From Franconibacter helveticus LMG 23732 (GTDB lineage: Bacteria; Pseudomonadota; Gammaproteobacteria; Enterobacterales; Enterobacteriaceae), in the NCBI RefSeq assembly GCF_000463115.2, contig NZ_AWFX01000057.1, forward strand, positions 129,241-193,240: a stretch of DNA of 64,000 nt, read 5' to 3'. A program made the position numbers and the translations under genes. Under the pieces are notes generated by a model, which saw nothing but the letters and a program-made list of their open reading frames with translations, had not been told where the DNA came from and did not search any database. Shown in pieces: positions 26,457-34,708 of this stretch (positions are counted from its first letter, which is position 1; each line of letters opens with the position of its first letter).

Positions 26457-28664
26457 TCAGAACAGCAGCGAATAGTTCAGACCAAAGGTCCGGCCACGGC
26501 CCTGGTAAGCATACAGATCCGGGCTGCCGTAGGTCGGGCTGTAGAGCTTCGGCGCACGCTGGCCCCAGACGGTGGTGTAGTTTTTATCCAGCAGGTTTTC
26601 TACGCTAAAGCTCAGCTTGCCCAGCGGCAGCGCATAGCTGCTGAGAAAATCAATGGTGTTGTAGCCGTCGATTTTATTTCCCGCTTCGTCAGAAAGATCA
26701 AACGCTTGTTGAGATTGCAGGCGTAACGTCCAGTCGCCGGGCGCCCAGCCGATGTAAGCCGTGGCTTTCGACGGGCTGGCGGAATCTACCGTTAATTTTT
26801 CCCATTTCCCCGCCACGCGCGTTTCTGAACGGATGAGGTTAAAGGTGACGCCAGCGCTCCAGTCCGTCTCCGGCACAAAATAGTCCACGGCGCCTTCAAG
26901 GCCGTAAATACGGCGTTTGTCATCGTCCAGATTAATAGTCATGTCCGTCTTGTTAATGGAAATGGTTTTATCTGAAAGCGAATAATAGGCGGCAAGCTGG
27001 GTGCGAAGCGCATCGCCCGTGTAACGCCAGCCAAGTTCCCAGGCATTTACCTTAATACCATCCAGCCTGGAGTCGTTCACGTTGACGCTGTTTAACAGGT
27101 TATAGTGGCCGTTGCGTAACTGATAAGTGCCGGAACCGTAATACTTCGCCAGATCCGGGATTTCAAAGCCTTGGGAAAAGTTCAGCCATGCCTGCTGGCG
27201 TTCGGTCACATGCGCCAGCAGCCCGGCGTTAAACAGGAAATTGTTGTAGTCCGTTTTGCCGCCGGGCACGGCATCCGCCGAGCGGGCAAGCCCGGTTGCG
27301 ATGCCTTGCTGCTGGGCATAACCGATAAAATCATCCACTTTATTTTCGGTGTACTGATAACGCACGCCGCCGCTCAGGGTAAAGAGAGGATTGATGTCGT
27401 AATTAGCCTGAAGGAAAGGCGCGAGGTTTGTGACGGAATAACCCGGGTAACGCCCTACGTTATAGGCGCTATCAAGCCGCATCCCGCCCGACTGGCTCGC
27501 TTTCGCCAGGTCGAAGAATTGTTGGTTAGCGTCGAAGGTTTCGTGTTCTGCGTCCACGCCCCAGGTGAGATCCAGCGCCTCGAACGGATTACTGTTAAGC
27601 GTCAGCTTGCCGCCCCAGAAATGGGTGTTTTGCTCCGAAGCGCCGATACTGGTCACGCCTGTTCTGCCAAGCGTCGGGAAGGGGTAAAAGGCGAGCTTCT
27701 CATCACGGTAAAACACCTGCGCAACCAGGTCCTGCCCCCAGAAATCGGTGTTGGAATACTGAAGGTTGATAAGATGACGTTCGGTGCCGGGAATACGGTC
27801 TGAATCAAGGTTGCTGCCGTTGCGCGCCTGGCCCTGGCCGGTGACGGCAGAAAAATTCTCACCAAGAAAGAGGCCATGTTCGCCGTCAGACTGGCTTTTA
27901 TAAAACTGCGTCGTGAGCTGGAGCTGCTGGTGCTCGTCAATGTCCAGCGTGCCGGTGCCCATGACATCCAGCCGGTCAGAGTATTGCAGCCCGGTCTGGG
28001 TGTTATCGATAATGACTTCGTCCCCGTGACCGTCATACCAGCCGCCAAAGCGCTGGTAGGCCACGGAAAGACGACCGACGGCGTGCTCATTGCCGCCGCT
28101 CACCGCCGCCGCGACATTTTCATCATGGTCGTTATGGCTGTTAAACCCGCTCTTGCCGCCTACAGTAAGCTCAACCTGAGGCTCCGGCTGCCCTTTTTTA
28201 GTGACGATATTAATCAGCCCGCCGGTGCTTCCGCCGCCATAGAGCGAGGTCGCGCCGGAAATCACTTCAACGCGTTCAATGTTAAAAGGGTCGATGGCAT
28301 CCAGCTGGCGACTATCGGTACGCGAAGAGTTAAGGCGTACGCCATCTACCATCACCATCATTGAGCGGCCGCGCATATTCATCCCGTAGTTTGTGCGCCC
28401 CTGGCTGCTCACATCCATGCCGGGGATCAGTTGCGCCAGCACATCTTTAAACTCTTTGCCGCCCTGCACCTGCTGCTGTAATTCTTCCCCTTCAATAACC
28501 CAGTTGGTTTGCGCCAGTTCAGTAACGCTGCGATGCGCGCGGCTGGCAGAGACAACGATGCGGTCGCTGTGCTCGTCCGCGGCATACGTTACAGGGCTTA
28601 AAAGCGTGAAAAAGCAGGGAGGTAGAAGGCAAAGATGCCGAATGTTCATTGTTTTTATTTCCAT
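26457..28664 (-). CDS. TonB-dependent ferric siderophore receptor, IutA (aerobactin) type
   Basis: This outer-membrane receptor of about 735 residues is close to IutA of E. coli plasmid ColV. It has a signal peptide ending VTYAA, a TonB box-like DRIVVSAS, and a plug domain with QGGKEFKDVLAQLIPGMDV and YGGGSTGGLINIVTKKGQ. The 22-strand barrel ends in the usual aromatic residue (GRGRTFGLNYSLLF). No iucABCD aerobactin synthesis genes adjoin it, so it may import a siderophore made by others, or the genes lie elsewhere. Two starts are possible: ATG 28664 (MEIKTMNIRH) or ATG 28649, which has GGA about 9 nt upstream. A Fur-like site lies upstream. Confidence 0.9.
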   Translation of the reverse strand: MEIKTMNIRHLCLLPPCFFTLLSPVTYAADEHSDRIVVSASRAHRSVTELAQTNWVIEGEELQQQVQGGKEFKDVLAQLIPGMDVSSQGRTNYGMNMRGRSMMVMVDGVRLNSSRTDSRQLDAIDPFNIERVEVISGATSLYGGGSTGGLINIVTKKGQPEPQVELTVGGKSGFNSHNDHDENVAAAVSGGNEHAVGRLSVAYQRFGGWYDGHGDEVIIDNTQTGLQYSDRLDVMGTGTLDIDEHQQLQLTTQFYKSQSDGEHGLFLGENFSAVTGQGQARNGSNLDSDRIPGTERHLINLQYSNTDFWGQDLVAQVFYRDEKLAFYPFPTLGRTGVTSIGASEQNTHFWGGKLTLNSNPFEALDLTWGVDAEHETFDANQQFFDLAKASQSGGMRLDSAYNVGRYPGYSVTNLAPFLQANYDINPLFTLSGGVRYQYTENKVDDFIGYAQQQGIATGLARSADAVPGGKTDYNNFLFNAGLLAHVTERQQAWLNFSQGFEIPDLAKYYGSGTYQLRNGHYNLLNSVNVNDSRLDGIKVNAWELGWRYTGDALRTQLAAYYSLSDKTISINKTDMTINLDDDKRRIYGLEGAVDYFVPETDWSAGVTFNLIRSETRVAGKWEKLTVDSASPSKATAYIGWAPGDWTLRLQSQQAFDLSDEAGNKIDGYNTIDFLSSYALPLGKLSFSVENLLDKNYTTVWGQRAPKLYSPTYGSPDLYAYQGRGRTFGLNYSLLF

Positions 28665-28723
28665 ATCGTCAGGCGAAACTGCACAGGGGCTAAGAGCAGC
28701 GCTTCAGGCCGCTCGCCGTGCAT

Positions 28724-28752
28724 GAGAATGTTTATCGTTATGATAATTATTC
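28724..28752 (-). promoter_or_regulatory. Probable Fur box upstream of the siderophore receptor
   Basis: The segment GAGAATGTTTATCGTT followed by ATGATAATTATTC (28725-28753) carries overlapping GATAAT/ATTATC-type hexamers, as in the Fur consensus GATAATGATAATCATTATC. It lies 60-90 bp upstream of the receptor start and fits iron repression. Confidence 0.7.
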
Positions 28753-28760
28753 AACTAAAC

Positions 28761-29232
28761 AAAGCAATATATTTTGCAACATTTCGTTTTATTTATTCAC
28801 AATCAGCGTGGTTATTTCGATGCGGAAGTGAAGGCGATGATTCATCACGTTTTTACTGCGGCATGGCAATCAAATAACAGCGAGGAGCCGGGCGCAGCTC
28901 AGCGAGTCGGCTGGAAAAAGCACCGCAACCTGGGGCCACTGAGCTGAAAGAAGAAAATAACTAAAATTTTTCTGTAACTTTTCATCTTATTTTATATTAG
29001 TGATGCTTATATTTATTACTTGTTTTGTTCTTGCCTGACTTTTCTTTGACTTTCCTCTCCCCGCCACACTAAAAACTCACGAAACAATAAGCAGGATAAT
29101 TTTTATAACTATTTACTTATTTTTCATAGGATTAATAAAAACTTCAGATTTTACTTAACTTAAATATTGCCTGAAATAGTCACCCCGGCTAATTTAATAA
29201 AGTAGCTTAATCAAATGGAGGGAGATTAAGGT
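28761..29232. other. AT-rich intergenic region with an inverted repeat
   Basis: About 470 bp without a credible gene, markedly AT-rich from 28960 to 29200 and so possibly H-NS-bound acquired DNA (inference). The arms CAGCTCAG (28895-28902) and CTGAGCTG (28939-28946) could form a hairpin with a 36-nt loop. The right end supplies the GGAGGGAG ribosome binding site of the next small gene. Confidence 0.45.
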
Positions 29233-29565
29233 TTGAAATGGACTGTACTCGAAACACTTGTTAGCCCGGAAACCGGCATGGCCTTTTCGCTGGTGGTTTC
29301 CGACCATAAAAACAAATTCATTCTGTGGCACTTGTATAGCGCCCGTATAAAGCCTGAAAAGTTTCTCTATATACATGCAGGCATTGCCTGGGTTTATGAA
29401 AGGGAACAGGTCAGCCGCATCCAGATTTACCGTGCCAATTTCTATTGCAGTAGCCTTTGGGAAAGCCTGAAAAAACACGCCGGTTGTGAAAAATATCTCA
29501 CGGAAGACCAATGCACGTTTAAAAAGTTTTGCGTTATTTCTCCCTGCCCGCGTCATTTCCGCTAG
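29233..29565 (+). CDS. Hypothetical protein, 110 residues
   Basis: I do not recognise this protein. The most likely start is TTG at 29233, about 9 nt after GGAGGGAG; no ATG comes before codon 16. The sequence is a compact alpha/beta type without signal or membrane segment (WTVLETLVSPETGMAFSLVV, FILWHLYSARIKPEKFLY) and contains four cysteines in its C-terminal third (CSS, CEK, CTF, C-VISPC). It lies alone between AT-rich DNA and the HEPN-type gene. A start codon at TTG, low GC upstream and no recognisable homologue suggest acquired DNA. Confidence 0.55.
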   Translation: MKWTVLETLVSPETGMAFSLVVSDHKNKFILWHLYSARIKPEKFLYIHAGIAWVYEREQVSRIQIYRANFYCSSLWESLKKHAGCEKYLTEDQCTFKKFCVISPCPRHFR

Positions 29566-29640
29566 CAGCGATAAGGTAAAGAGACCTGCTGCCAGGGTAA
29601 CGCTCCGGCAGCCTGAAAAGATGACTCCTTAAGAATCAAC

Positions 29641-31257
29641 TTAAGCGCCTGATTTAATTTCCTGATAGATTGCGCGCTGAATGGCAGCCCATTTCTTTGT
29701 CTGGGCGCCCGGGTTAGCCTGCTCGCGCAGCACCGCCTGGTCGAGATCGTATTTTTGCCGCTTTATGACGCCGGGCGTTATGCAAAAGCTTTTTAAAAAC
29801 TGTTTGCGCATGGGGGTAAAAACGTCGCCCTGCGCCAGCGCGTGCCCCATCGTGGCGATCATGCGCCGACAGGGTTTTACTTCATTCATTTGCGCCCGGT
29901 GGCGCAACAGCAGGCTCAGGGCTTCATCCTGTCTTGCCGCCAGCGCCTGCTCTGTCCATGCCACCTGCCAGTTCATGCCGCCATCAAGAAAGAGTTGTAC
30001 GACATCCGCCTCGTTGCGGTCGATGGCGGCGCGGAAATGGCTTTCATCCCAGCGTATTCCTCTGCGGCTGAGTTTGTCGCGCGGCGTTTCGTTGATTTGC
30101 ACCGGTATCGGGGCGTCGGCGCTTTCTGACGCGGCCTGGTTAACGCTCTGCGCGGTCTGAGGCGGGTTAACCTGATCGCTGGCCAGATAAAGCGCGCCTA
30201 ACGCCACTGCGATAAACGCCACGCCCGTAACGCCCCACAGCACGGTGGCGGCGAGCTGCCGCGGGTCGCGCTGAATATCCTGCCGCTGTGCGCCGGGGCG
30301 CTCAATGGTATCGCGAAGGTCGAAGATATCGCCGCCGACGGCGCGATTTTTCTGCGCCGCGTCGTCAAAAAACGCCGAAAGTTTTGCTGTTTCCAGCGCC
30401 ATAAGCGCCTGCGGGTTAACGTTAACGCGTCCTTTTGCAAAGGCCTCCTGAACCGGCCCGGCAATCGCCGAACAGAACGCGTCGAGCGTGGTCATCTGGA
30501 CGGTGGTTAACGGCTGCTGCTGCACAGCGGCATTGCGGATAACGCGAATATCATCCAGAAATGTTTGCAGCGTTTTACGCGGTTCGACAAAGAGCGTTAG
30601 CGAGTCGGCGGAATTGAAAATACGTTCGTAATGCTGCGCATACTCTTTTTTATCGATGACCAGCAAGGCGAGTTCGCTGAATAACATGCCGCTCAGCACG
30701 TCGCCCTGCTTGCCAAGCTTCAACCAGCGGCGCACTTTATCCGCGCCAGTCCGCTGCTTCAGGTGATTAATTAACTGTTGTTGATCCGGCCAGGCCTGCG
30801 TCACCAGGCCTTTCAGGGTCAATTCCAGCGCGCGTAGCTGCTGCATCGCCTGCTGCTGCGCGGCTTCATTAGTCACTGGAAGCTCAGTGGAGTAATCAAG
30901 CTTCGGCTGGTTTTCGCGCAACCGCTCCAGACACGCCACAAAGCGCAGCGCGGCAAACAGCTGGTTCTGGCTTACTGGCTGACCGCTTTCATATTGCGGC
31001 GCGACCTGCTGCAAATGGCGCAGGCGCAAAGTGAAGCGGGACATCTCAACATCGTCCAGATTGAGTTTGCGTCCTACCATTGCCCAGCTCCCGGCGTTAA
31101 GGCGCGCCTGCTCAAGCTGTTGTGAAAACCACTGCGGATCCTTGCCTTCCGCGACCTTGATATCAAGCAGAGTCAGAATACCCACCGACGCCTGACGAAT
31201 AACGCCAAGCGCGGCTTCGAAAGTTTCGCGTACAGATTGCTGTGTGGAACGAGTCAT
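29641..31257 (-). CDS. STY4199-type HEPN-domain membrane protein with ankyrin-like C-terminus
   Basis: This 538-residue protein appears to belong to the group annotated STY4199-family HEPN proteins (recalled, not searched). Residues 1-320 are all alpha-helical and Gln/Leu-rich. FLDDIRVIRNAAVQ at about 234-246 resembles the HEPN R-N-x-x-x-H ribonuclease motif but has Gln/Val where the His should be, so catalysis is doubtful. A single membrane helix spans about 336-359 (TVLWGVTGVAFIAVALGALYL). After a Ser/Ala linker, residues 400-460 read like ankyrin repeats (HFRAAIDRNEADVVQLFLDGG, QALAARQDEALSLLLRHRA). Topology predicts a large cytoplasmic N-domain and an external ankyrin part, which would be odd. 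Function unknown. Confidence 0.6.
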   Translation of the reverse strand: MTRSTQQSVRETFEAALGVIRQASVGILTLLDIKVAEGKDPQWFSQQLEQARLNAGSWAMVGRKLNLDDVEMSRFTLRLRHLQQVAPQYESGQPVSQNQLFAALRFVACLERLRENQPKLDYSTELPVTNEAAQQQAMQQLRALELTLKGLVTQAWPDQQQLINHLKQRTGADKVRRWLKLGKQGDVLSGMLFSELALLVIDKKEYAQHYERIFNSADSLTLFVEPRKTLQTFLDDIRVIRNAAVQQQPLTTVQMTTLDAFCSAIAGPVQEAFAKGRVNVNPQALMALETAKLSAFFDDAAQKNRAVGGDIFDLRDTIERPGAQRQDIQRDPRQLAATVLWGVTGVAFIAVALGALYLASDQVNPPQTAQSVNQAASESADAPIPVQINETPRDKLSRRGIRWDESHFRAAIDRNEADVVQLFLDGGMNWQVAWTEQALAARQDEALSLLLRHRAQMNEVKPCRRMIATMGHALAQGDVFTPMRKQFLKSFCITPGVIKRQKYDLDQAVLREQANPGAQTKKWAAIQRAIYQEIKSGA

Positions 31258-31416
31258 ACCGCGTCCTCTTGCGGAGCAATAGTTGCCGTTTCGCTAACGG
31301 AATTCGCTCGCCTTTTTCAGGCTTATTGTTATTGCCGATTTTTCCTGTTTTACAGGCTGTTAACTAAAATAGCTGAAAATTGCGGAAATTAAAGTGACGG
31401 CGATAGCGTCGGCCAG

Positions 31417-32838
31417 TTAGTCCGCCTGCATGACCCGGTGAAGAAATTCGCCCATGGTGCGCAACGCCTCCTCGCTTCGCGGCCCGTAGGGAAGCGCATA
31501 ATTCAGCCGCAGGCAATTTCGATATTTGCCGGAAGCCGAAAAAAGGCTGCCCGGGGCGAGGTGGATGCGCAACCGTTGCAGCTCCTCTGCATGACGCGTT
31601 AAATCCACCTCTTCCGGCAGCTCCACCCACATGAGGAAACCGCCCTGCGGACGGCTAACGCAAATACCATCAGGAAAGTAATGACGCACCTTGCAGCTTA
31701 ACGTTTCATAATTACGCTGGTAATGCTGGCGAATGCGGCGCAAATGACGATGGTAGTGGCCTTCGCGAATAAACGCGGCGATAGCCAGCTGTGTAACGGG
31801 CGTGGAGGTGCTGGTCGCTATGTATTTACGGTGCAGAACGCGATCGTAGTAACGCCCCGGCGCAATCCAGCCTGTGCGCAGCCCGGGCGACAGGGTTTTG
31901 GAAAACGAACTGCACAACAGTACGCGCCCATCAATATCCAGTGATTTAATCGTCGGCGGACGCGGATACTCCCACGCCATGTCGCCATAAACGTCATCTT
32001 CTATCAGCGCAATGTCATAGCGCTCAGCGAGGCAGAGCACCGCGCGCTTACGCGCCAGCGGCATGTTAAACCCCAGCGGGTTATTGCACGTCGGCACCAG
32101 CAGCACCGCTTTGATGGGCCATTGCTCAAGCGCCAGTTCAAGCGCCTCCACGCTCATACCCGTTTGCGCATCGGTAGGAATTTCTATCACGCGCAGGCCA
32201 AGCCCGCGCAGCGTCTGTACGGTGCCGTGAAAAGAAGGCGATTCTACCGCCACAATGTCGCCCGCCTGGCAAAGCGAGCTAATGGCGAGAAACAGCGAGC
32301 CATGGCAGCCATTGGTGGCGATAATCTCCTCGCTGCTGATTTGCGTGCCGCCGTCGAGCATCAGCCGCGCTATTTGCTCGCGCAGTTCGAGTTTTCCCGC
32401 CAGGTCGTCATAGCTAAAAAGCGCTTCCACGCGGTGCGGGGGTACCGGGCGGTTTAACTCACGCCACAGCGGTTTCAGCGTGGGAAGGGTGAGGTCTGGC
32501 GAACCGCCGCCAAAGGGGAAGATACTTTTATCCTTGCGAACCTCCAGCAACGCCAGCACTTCGCTCCATTGCGGCACCTCAACCGGGCGCTGTACCGGTC
32601 GGGAAAGCTTCGGCATAGGCGGTTCGGCTTTTTGCGGCGCGACAAAATAGCCGGAACGCGGTTGCGGCACGATAAGCCGCCGCTCTTCCAGCAGATGATA
32701 AGCCTGCTGGACCGTGCTGATGCTAACGCCATGTTCCTGGCTCAGGGTTCTGACGGAAGGCAGCCGCTCGCCTTGCTGGTAAAGCCCCTGCTGTATACGT
32801 TGCCCCAGGAGGTCGGCGAGGTGCTGATAGCGCGTCAT
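31417..32838 (-). CDS. MocR-type GntR/aminotransferase regulator, YjiR-like
   Basis: This 473-residue fusion joins an N-terminal GntR winged helix (LPSVRTLSQEHGVSISTVQQAYHLLEE) to a class I aminotransferase-fold domain with the PLP lysine in SSFSKTLSPGLRTGW. The sequence follows E. coli YjiR very closely (MTRYQHLA-LL start, SGYFVA, GKYRNCLRLN). In E. coli yjiR lies beside yjiS, and here a YjiS-like gene is also its neighbour, divergently transcribed across 175 bp with repeated CTGTAT sites. It probably controls its own promoter and yjiS in response to an amino compound bound through PLP (family inference). The target pathway is unknown. Confidence 0.88.
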   Translation of the reverse strand: MTRYQHLADLLGQRIQQGLYQQGERLPSVRTLSQEHGVSISTVQQAYHLLEERRLIVPQPRSGYFVAPQKAEPPMPKLSRPVQRPVEVPQWSEVLALLEVRKDKSIFPFGGGSPDLTLPTLKPLWRELNRPVPPHRVEALFSYDDLAGKLELREQIARLMLDGGTQISSEEIIATNGCHGSLFLAISSLCQAGDIVAVESPSFHGTVQTLRGLGLRVIEIPTDAQTGMSVEALELALEQWPIKAVLLVPTCNNPLGFNMPLARKRAVLCLAERYDIALIEDDVYGDMAWEYPRPPTIKSLDIDGRVLLCSSFSKTLSPGLRTGWIAPGRYYDRVLHRKYIATSTSTPVTQLAIAAFIREGHYHRHLRRIRQHYQRNYETLSCKVRHYFPDGICVSRPQGGFLMWVELPEEVDLTRHAEELQRLRIHLAPGSLFSASGKYRNCLRLNYALPYGPRSEEALRTMGEFLHRVMQAD

Positions 32839-32839
32839 A

Positions 32840-32960
32840 CTGTATCCCTGTTGGTTGTCATACAGCGCCAGAAACCAATACAGATCTGGCGCATTTTTGC
32901 CATTCAGTCTCTGTTATGCCGCTTCTGTATGGTAAAGAAAAGGATTTTGTGCGTCTGTAT
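32840..32960. promoter_or_regulatory. Repeated CTGTAT sites in the yjiR-yjiS divergent promoter region
   Basis: The hexamer CTGTAT occurs at 32840, 32925 and 32955, and inverted (ATACAG) at 32860 and 32878. Five copies in about 120 bp between a MocR-type regulator and its divergent neighbour is the usual form of a MocR operator. An inverted repeat GCGCCAGA/TCTGGCGC (about 32866-32892) overlaps two of them. Confidence 0.6.
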
Positions 32961-33013
32961 TACGCCGGTGCAAAAGCCGACCATGAAAGCTCCAGCCAAA
33001 GAGGAGCTTGATC

Positions 33014-33184
33014 ATGGAATTTCACGAAAACCGCCCGTTACGTCCTTTCTACGGTTTTGTTTTGCTGGCGCGCTTTATCCGCAGCGCCTGGCGGCGCCAT
33101 CAGACGCGTCGCCTGCTAAGCCGTCTTGATGACGACAAGCTCAGGGATATCGGCCTGCGGCGGGAAGATATCGACCTTCATTAA
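33014..33184 (+). CDS. DUF1127 small protein, YjiS-like
   Basis: This 56-residue basic protein starts MEFHENRPLRPFYGF, the same opening as E. coli YjiS, and ends with the DUF1127 signature LLSRLDDDKLRDIGLRREDID. DUF1127 proteins of other bacteria bind RNA and affect phosphate and carbon metabolism; YjiS itself has no assigned role. GAGGAGCTTGATC precedes the ATG at 33014. It is divergent from the YjiR-like regulator and presumably its target. Confidence 0.88.
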   Translation: MEFHENRPLRPFYGFVLLARFIRSAWRRHQTRRLLSRLDDDKLRDIGLRREDIDLH

Positions 33185-33282
33185 TCGCCCGCGCTGCTGC
33201 GTTAATAAACTAATGCAGAAATGATTTTTTGATGCGAGAGTACAAGACCGCCTGCCGCTTCAGATAACTAAAAGGATAATTC

Positions 33283-33612
33283 ATGCAGCTTGATAATATT
33301 CCCTTTGGCATTACCGACTGGGCAACCCTTCCCGTTACCGAGCACCCTGGCATTACCGGCAAGGCGCTCTGGCGAACCCAGCAGTTCGGCGCAGTGCGCG
33401 TGCGCATGGTGGAATATACGGCGGGTTATCTGGCCGATCACTGGTGTCATAAAGGGCATATCCTGCTCTGCCTTAGCGGCGAACTGCATACGGAACTGGA
33501 AGATGGCCGCCGTTTCGTGATGACGCCAGGCATAAGTTATCAGGTGGCGGATAACGCCGAAGCGCACCGCTCTTCCACCACAGCCGGCGCCACGCTGTTT
33601 ATTGTGGATTAA
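33283..33612 (+). CDS. DHCW-motif cupin fold protein
   Basis: The 109-residue single-domain cupin contains DHWCHKGHILLCLSGELHTEL, with metal-ligand type His residues and the name-giving D-H-W-C motif, and ends in TPGISYQVADNAEAHRS. No enzymatic role is known for the family. AAAAGGATAATTC precedes the ATG. The gene abuts the acetyltransferase gene with a 4-bp gap and is likely cotranscribed with it. Confidence 0.82.
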   Translation: MQLDNIPFGITDWATLPVTEHPGITGKALWRTQQFGAVRVRMVEYTAGYLADHWCHKGHILLCLSGELHTELEDGRRFVMTPGISYQVADNAEAHRSSTTAGATLFIVD

Positions 33613-33616
33613 CACG

Positions 33617-34144
33617 ATGCTGACTTTCACCACTGCCCGTCTCGCTTATCGTCAACTCAACCAGGACGACTGGCCGTTTTTCCTTTCCCTGCAACGCGAT
33701 GAAACCGTGATGCGCTACATGGCCGATCAGGGGAGCGAAGAGGAAATTTACGCCGCGTTTTCTACGCGTCTGCCGGTATGGTCGCCGGAAAGCCGCCACT
33801 GGCTCGGTCTGCTGATAAGCGACAAGGCCAGCGGCGAGCCGGTAGGCGTAACCGGTTTTATCCGCCGTGAAGAGGATAAAGCCGAAGTGGGTTACCTGCT
33901 GGCGAAGCGTCACCACGGCCTGGGTTATGGCTATGAGTCGTTGCGCGCAGTATGCGATCTCGCCTTTAAACAGTGCGGTATCCGCAAGCTTGTCGCCACG
34001 GTAACAGAGGGCAATGTCGCTTCGCGCAGGCTGCTGGAAAAAGTCGGTTTCCAGCTGGAAGGTACGCTGCGGGAGAATTATTTCCTTCAGGGCCGCTGGC
34101 AGGATGACTGGGTGTTCGGCCTGTTAAACCAGGAATATTGTTAA
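33617..34144 (+). CDS. GNAT family N-acetyltransferase (RimJ/RimL type)
   Basis: The 175-residue protein has the GNAT layout of the RimL/YdaF subgroup: LTFTTARLAYRQLNQDDWPFF at the N-terminus, the acetyl-CoA loop region KRHHGLGYGYESLRAVCDLAF and the C-terminal NVASRRLLEKVGFQLEGTLRENYFLQGRWQDDWVFGLL. Such enzymes acetylate N-termini or small amines; the substrate here is unknown. A TTG five codons upstream is in frame. ATG 33617 is chosen because the family starts there. It follows the cupin gene immediately. Confidence 0.85.
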   Translation: MLTFTTARLAYRQLNQDDWPFFLSLQRDETVMRYMADQGSEEEIYAAFSTRLPVWSPESRHWLGLLISDKASGEPVGVTGFIRREEDKAEVGYLLAKRHHGLGYGYESLRAVCDLAFKQCGIRKLVATVTEGNVASRRLLEKVGFQLEGTLRENYFLQGRWQDDWVFGLLNQEYC

Positions 34145-34209
34145 CGGCGTTTTCTTCTCCTTGTGCCAGGCTTAAAACATGTGACCCTGAGCCAATGCTA
34201 AGGAGAAGT

Positions 34210-34608
34210 ATGAAAAAGGCACTTATCATCGCTGCATTTACTACCCTGTTTACGCTGCCTGCCGTCGCTGATGATCAGCCGGGGCTGAAAACGGGCGATG
34301 CGCCGCCGCCGCCGCATAAAATCGACAGCGGCTATCGCGGCGCGGAAACGCACAAAACCATGTCAATCAAAGAAGCCAAAGAGATGCATGACGGCGCTTC
34401 CGTTTCGTTTCAGGGCAACCTGATCCAGAAAAAAGGCAACGACATGTATGTATTTCGCGATAAATCGGATCAGATTGACGTGATGATCCCTATGGCCGTG
34501 TTTGAAGACCGTCAGGTTGAACCCGACCAGCTGATCACCATTAACGGTACGCTGGATAAGAAACAGCAGCCGCCTGTCGCGCGCATTGATCGCCTTATCA
34601 AAGAGTAA
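34210..34608 (+). CDS. Periplasmic OB-fold (BOF/YgiW-YdeI type) stress protein
   Basis: The 132-residue product has a cleavable signal peptide ending LPAVA-DD. A domain follows with MSIKEAKEMHDGASVSFQGNLIQKKGNDMYVFRD, DQIDVMIPMAVF and ITINGTLDKKQQPPVARIDRLI, the bacterial OB-fold pattern of YgiW, YdeI and VisP, small periplasmic proteins induced under envelope, peroxide or cationic-peptide stress. AAGGAG sits 5 nt before ATG 34210. In-frame codons back to 34138 overlap the preceding gene and are not used. It ends at a strong terminator. Confidence 0.85.
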   Translation: MKKALIIAAFTTLFTLPAVADDQPGLKTGDAPPPPHKIDSGYRGAETHKTMSIKEAKEMHDGASVSFQGNLIQKKGNDMYVFRDKSDQIDVMIPMAVFEDRQVEPDQLITINGTLDKKQQPPVARIDRLIKE

Positions 34609-34665
34609 AATGAAGCATCTGTCCTTAAGGGACAAAAGCTGGCGTTCCCCTTGCGGGAGCCGATA

Positions 34666-34702
34666 ACGAAAAACGGGTGGCGCTGCGCCACCCGTTTTTT
34701 TG
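34666..34702. terminator. Bidirectional terminator after the OB-fold gene
   Basis: Stem AACGGGTGGCG/CGCCACCCGTT around loop CTG, with an A-run at the left and seven T at the right (about 34668-34701). It lies between converging genes. Confidence 0.92.
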
Positions 34703-34708
34703 CGTGCT

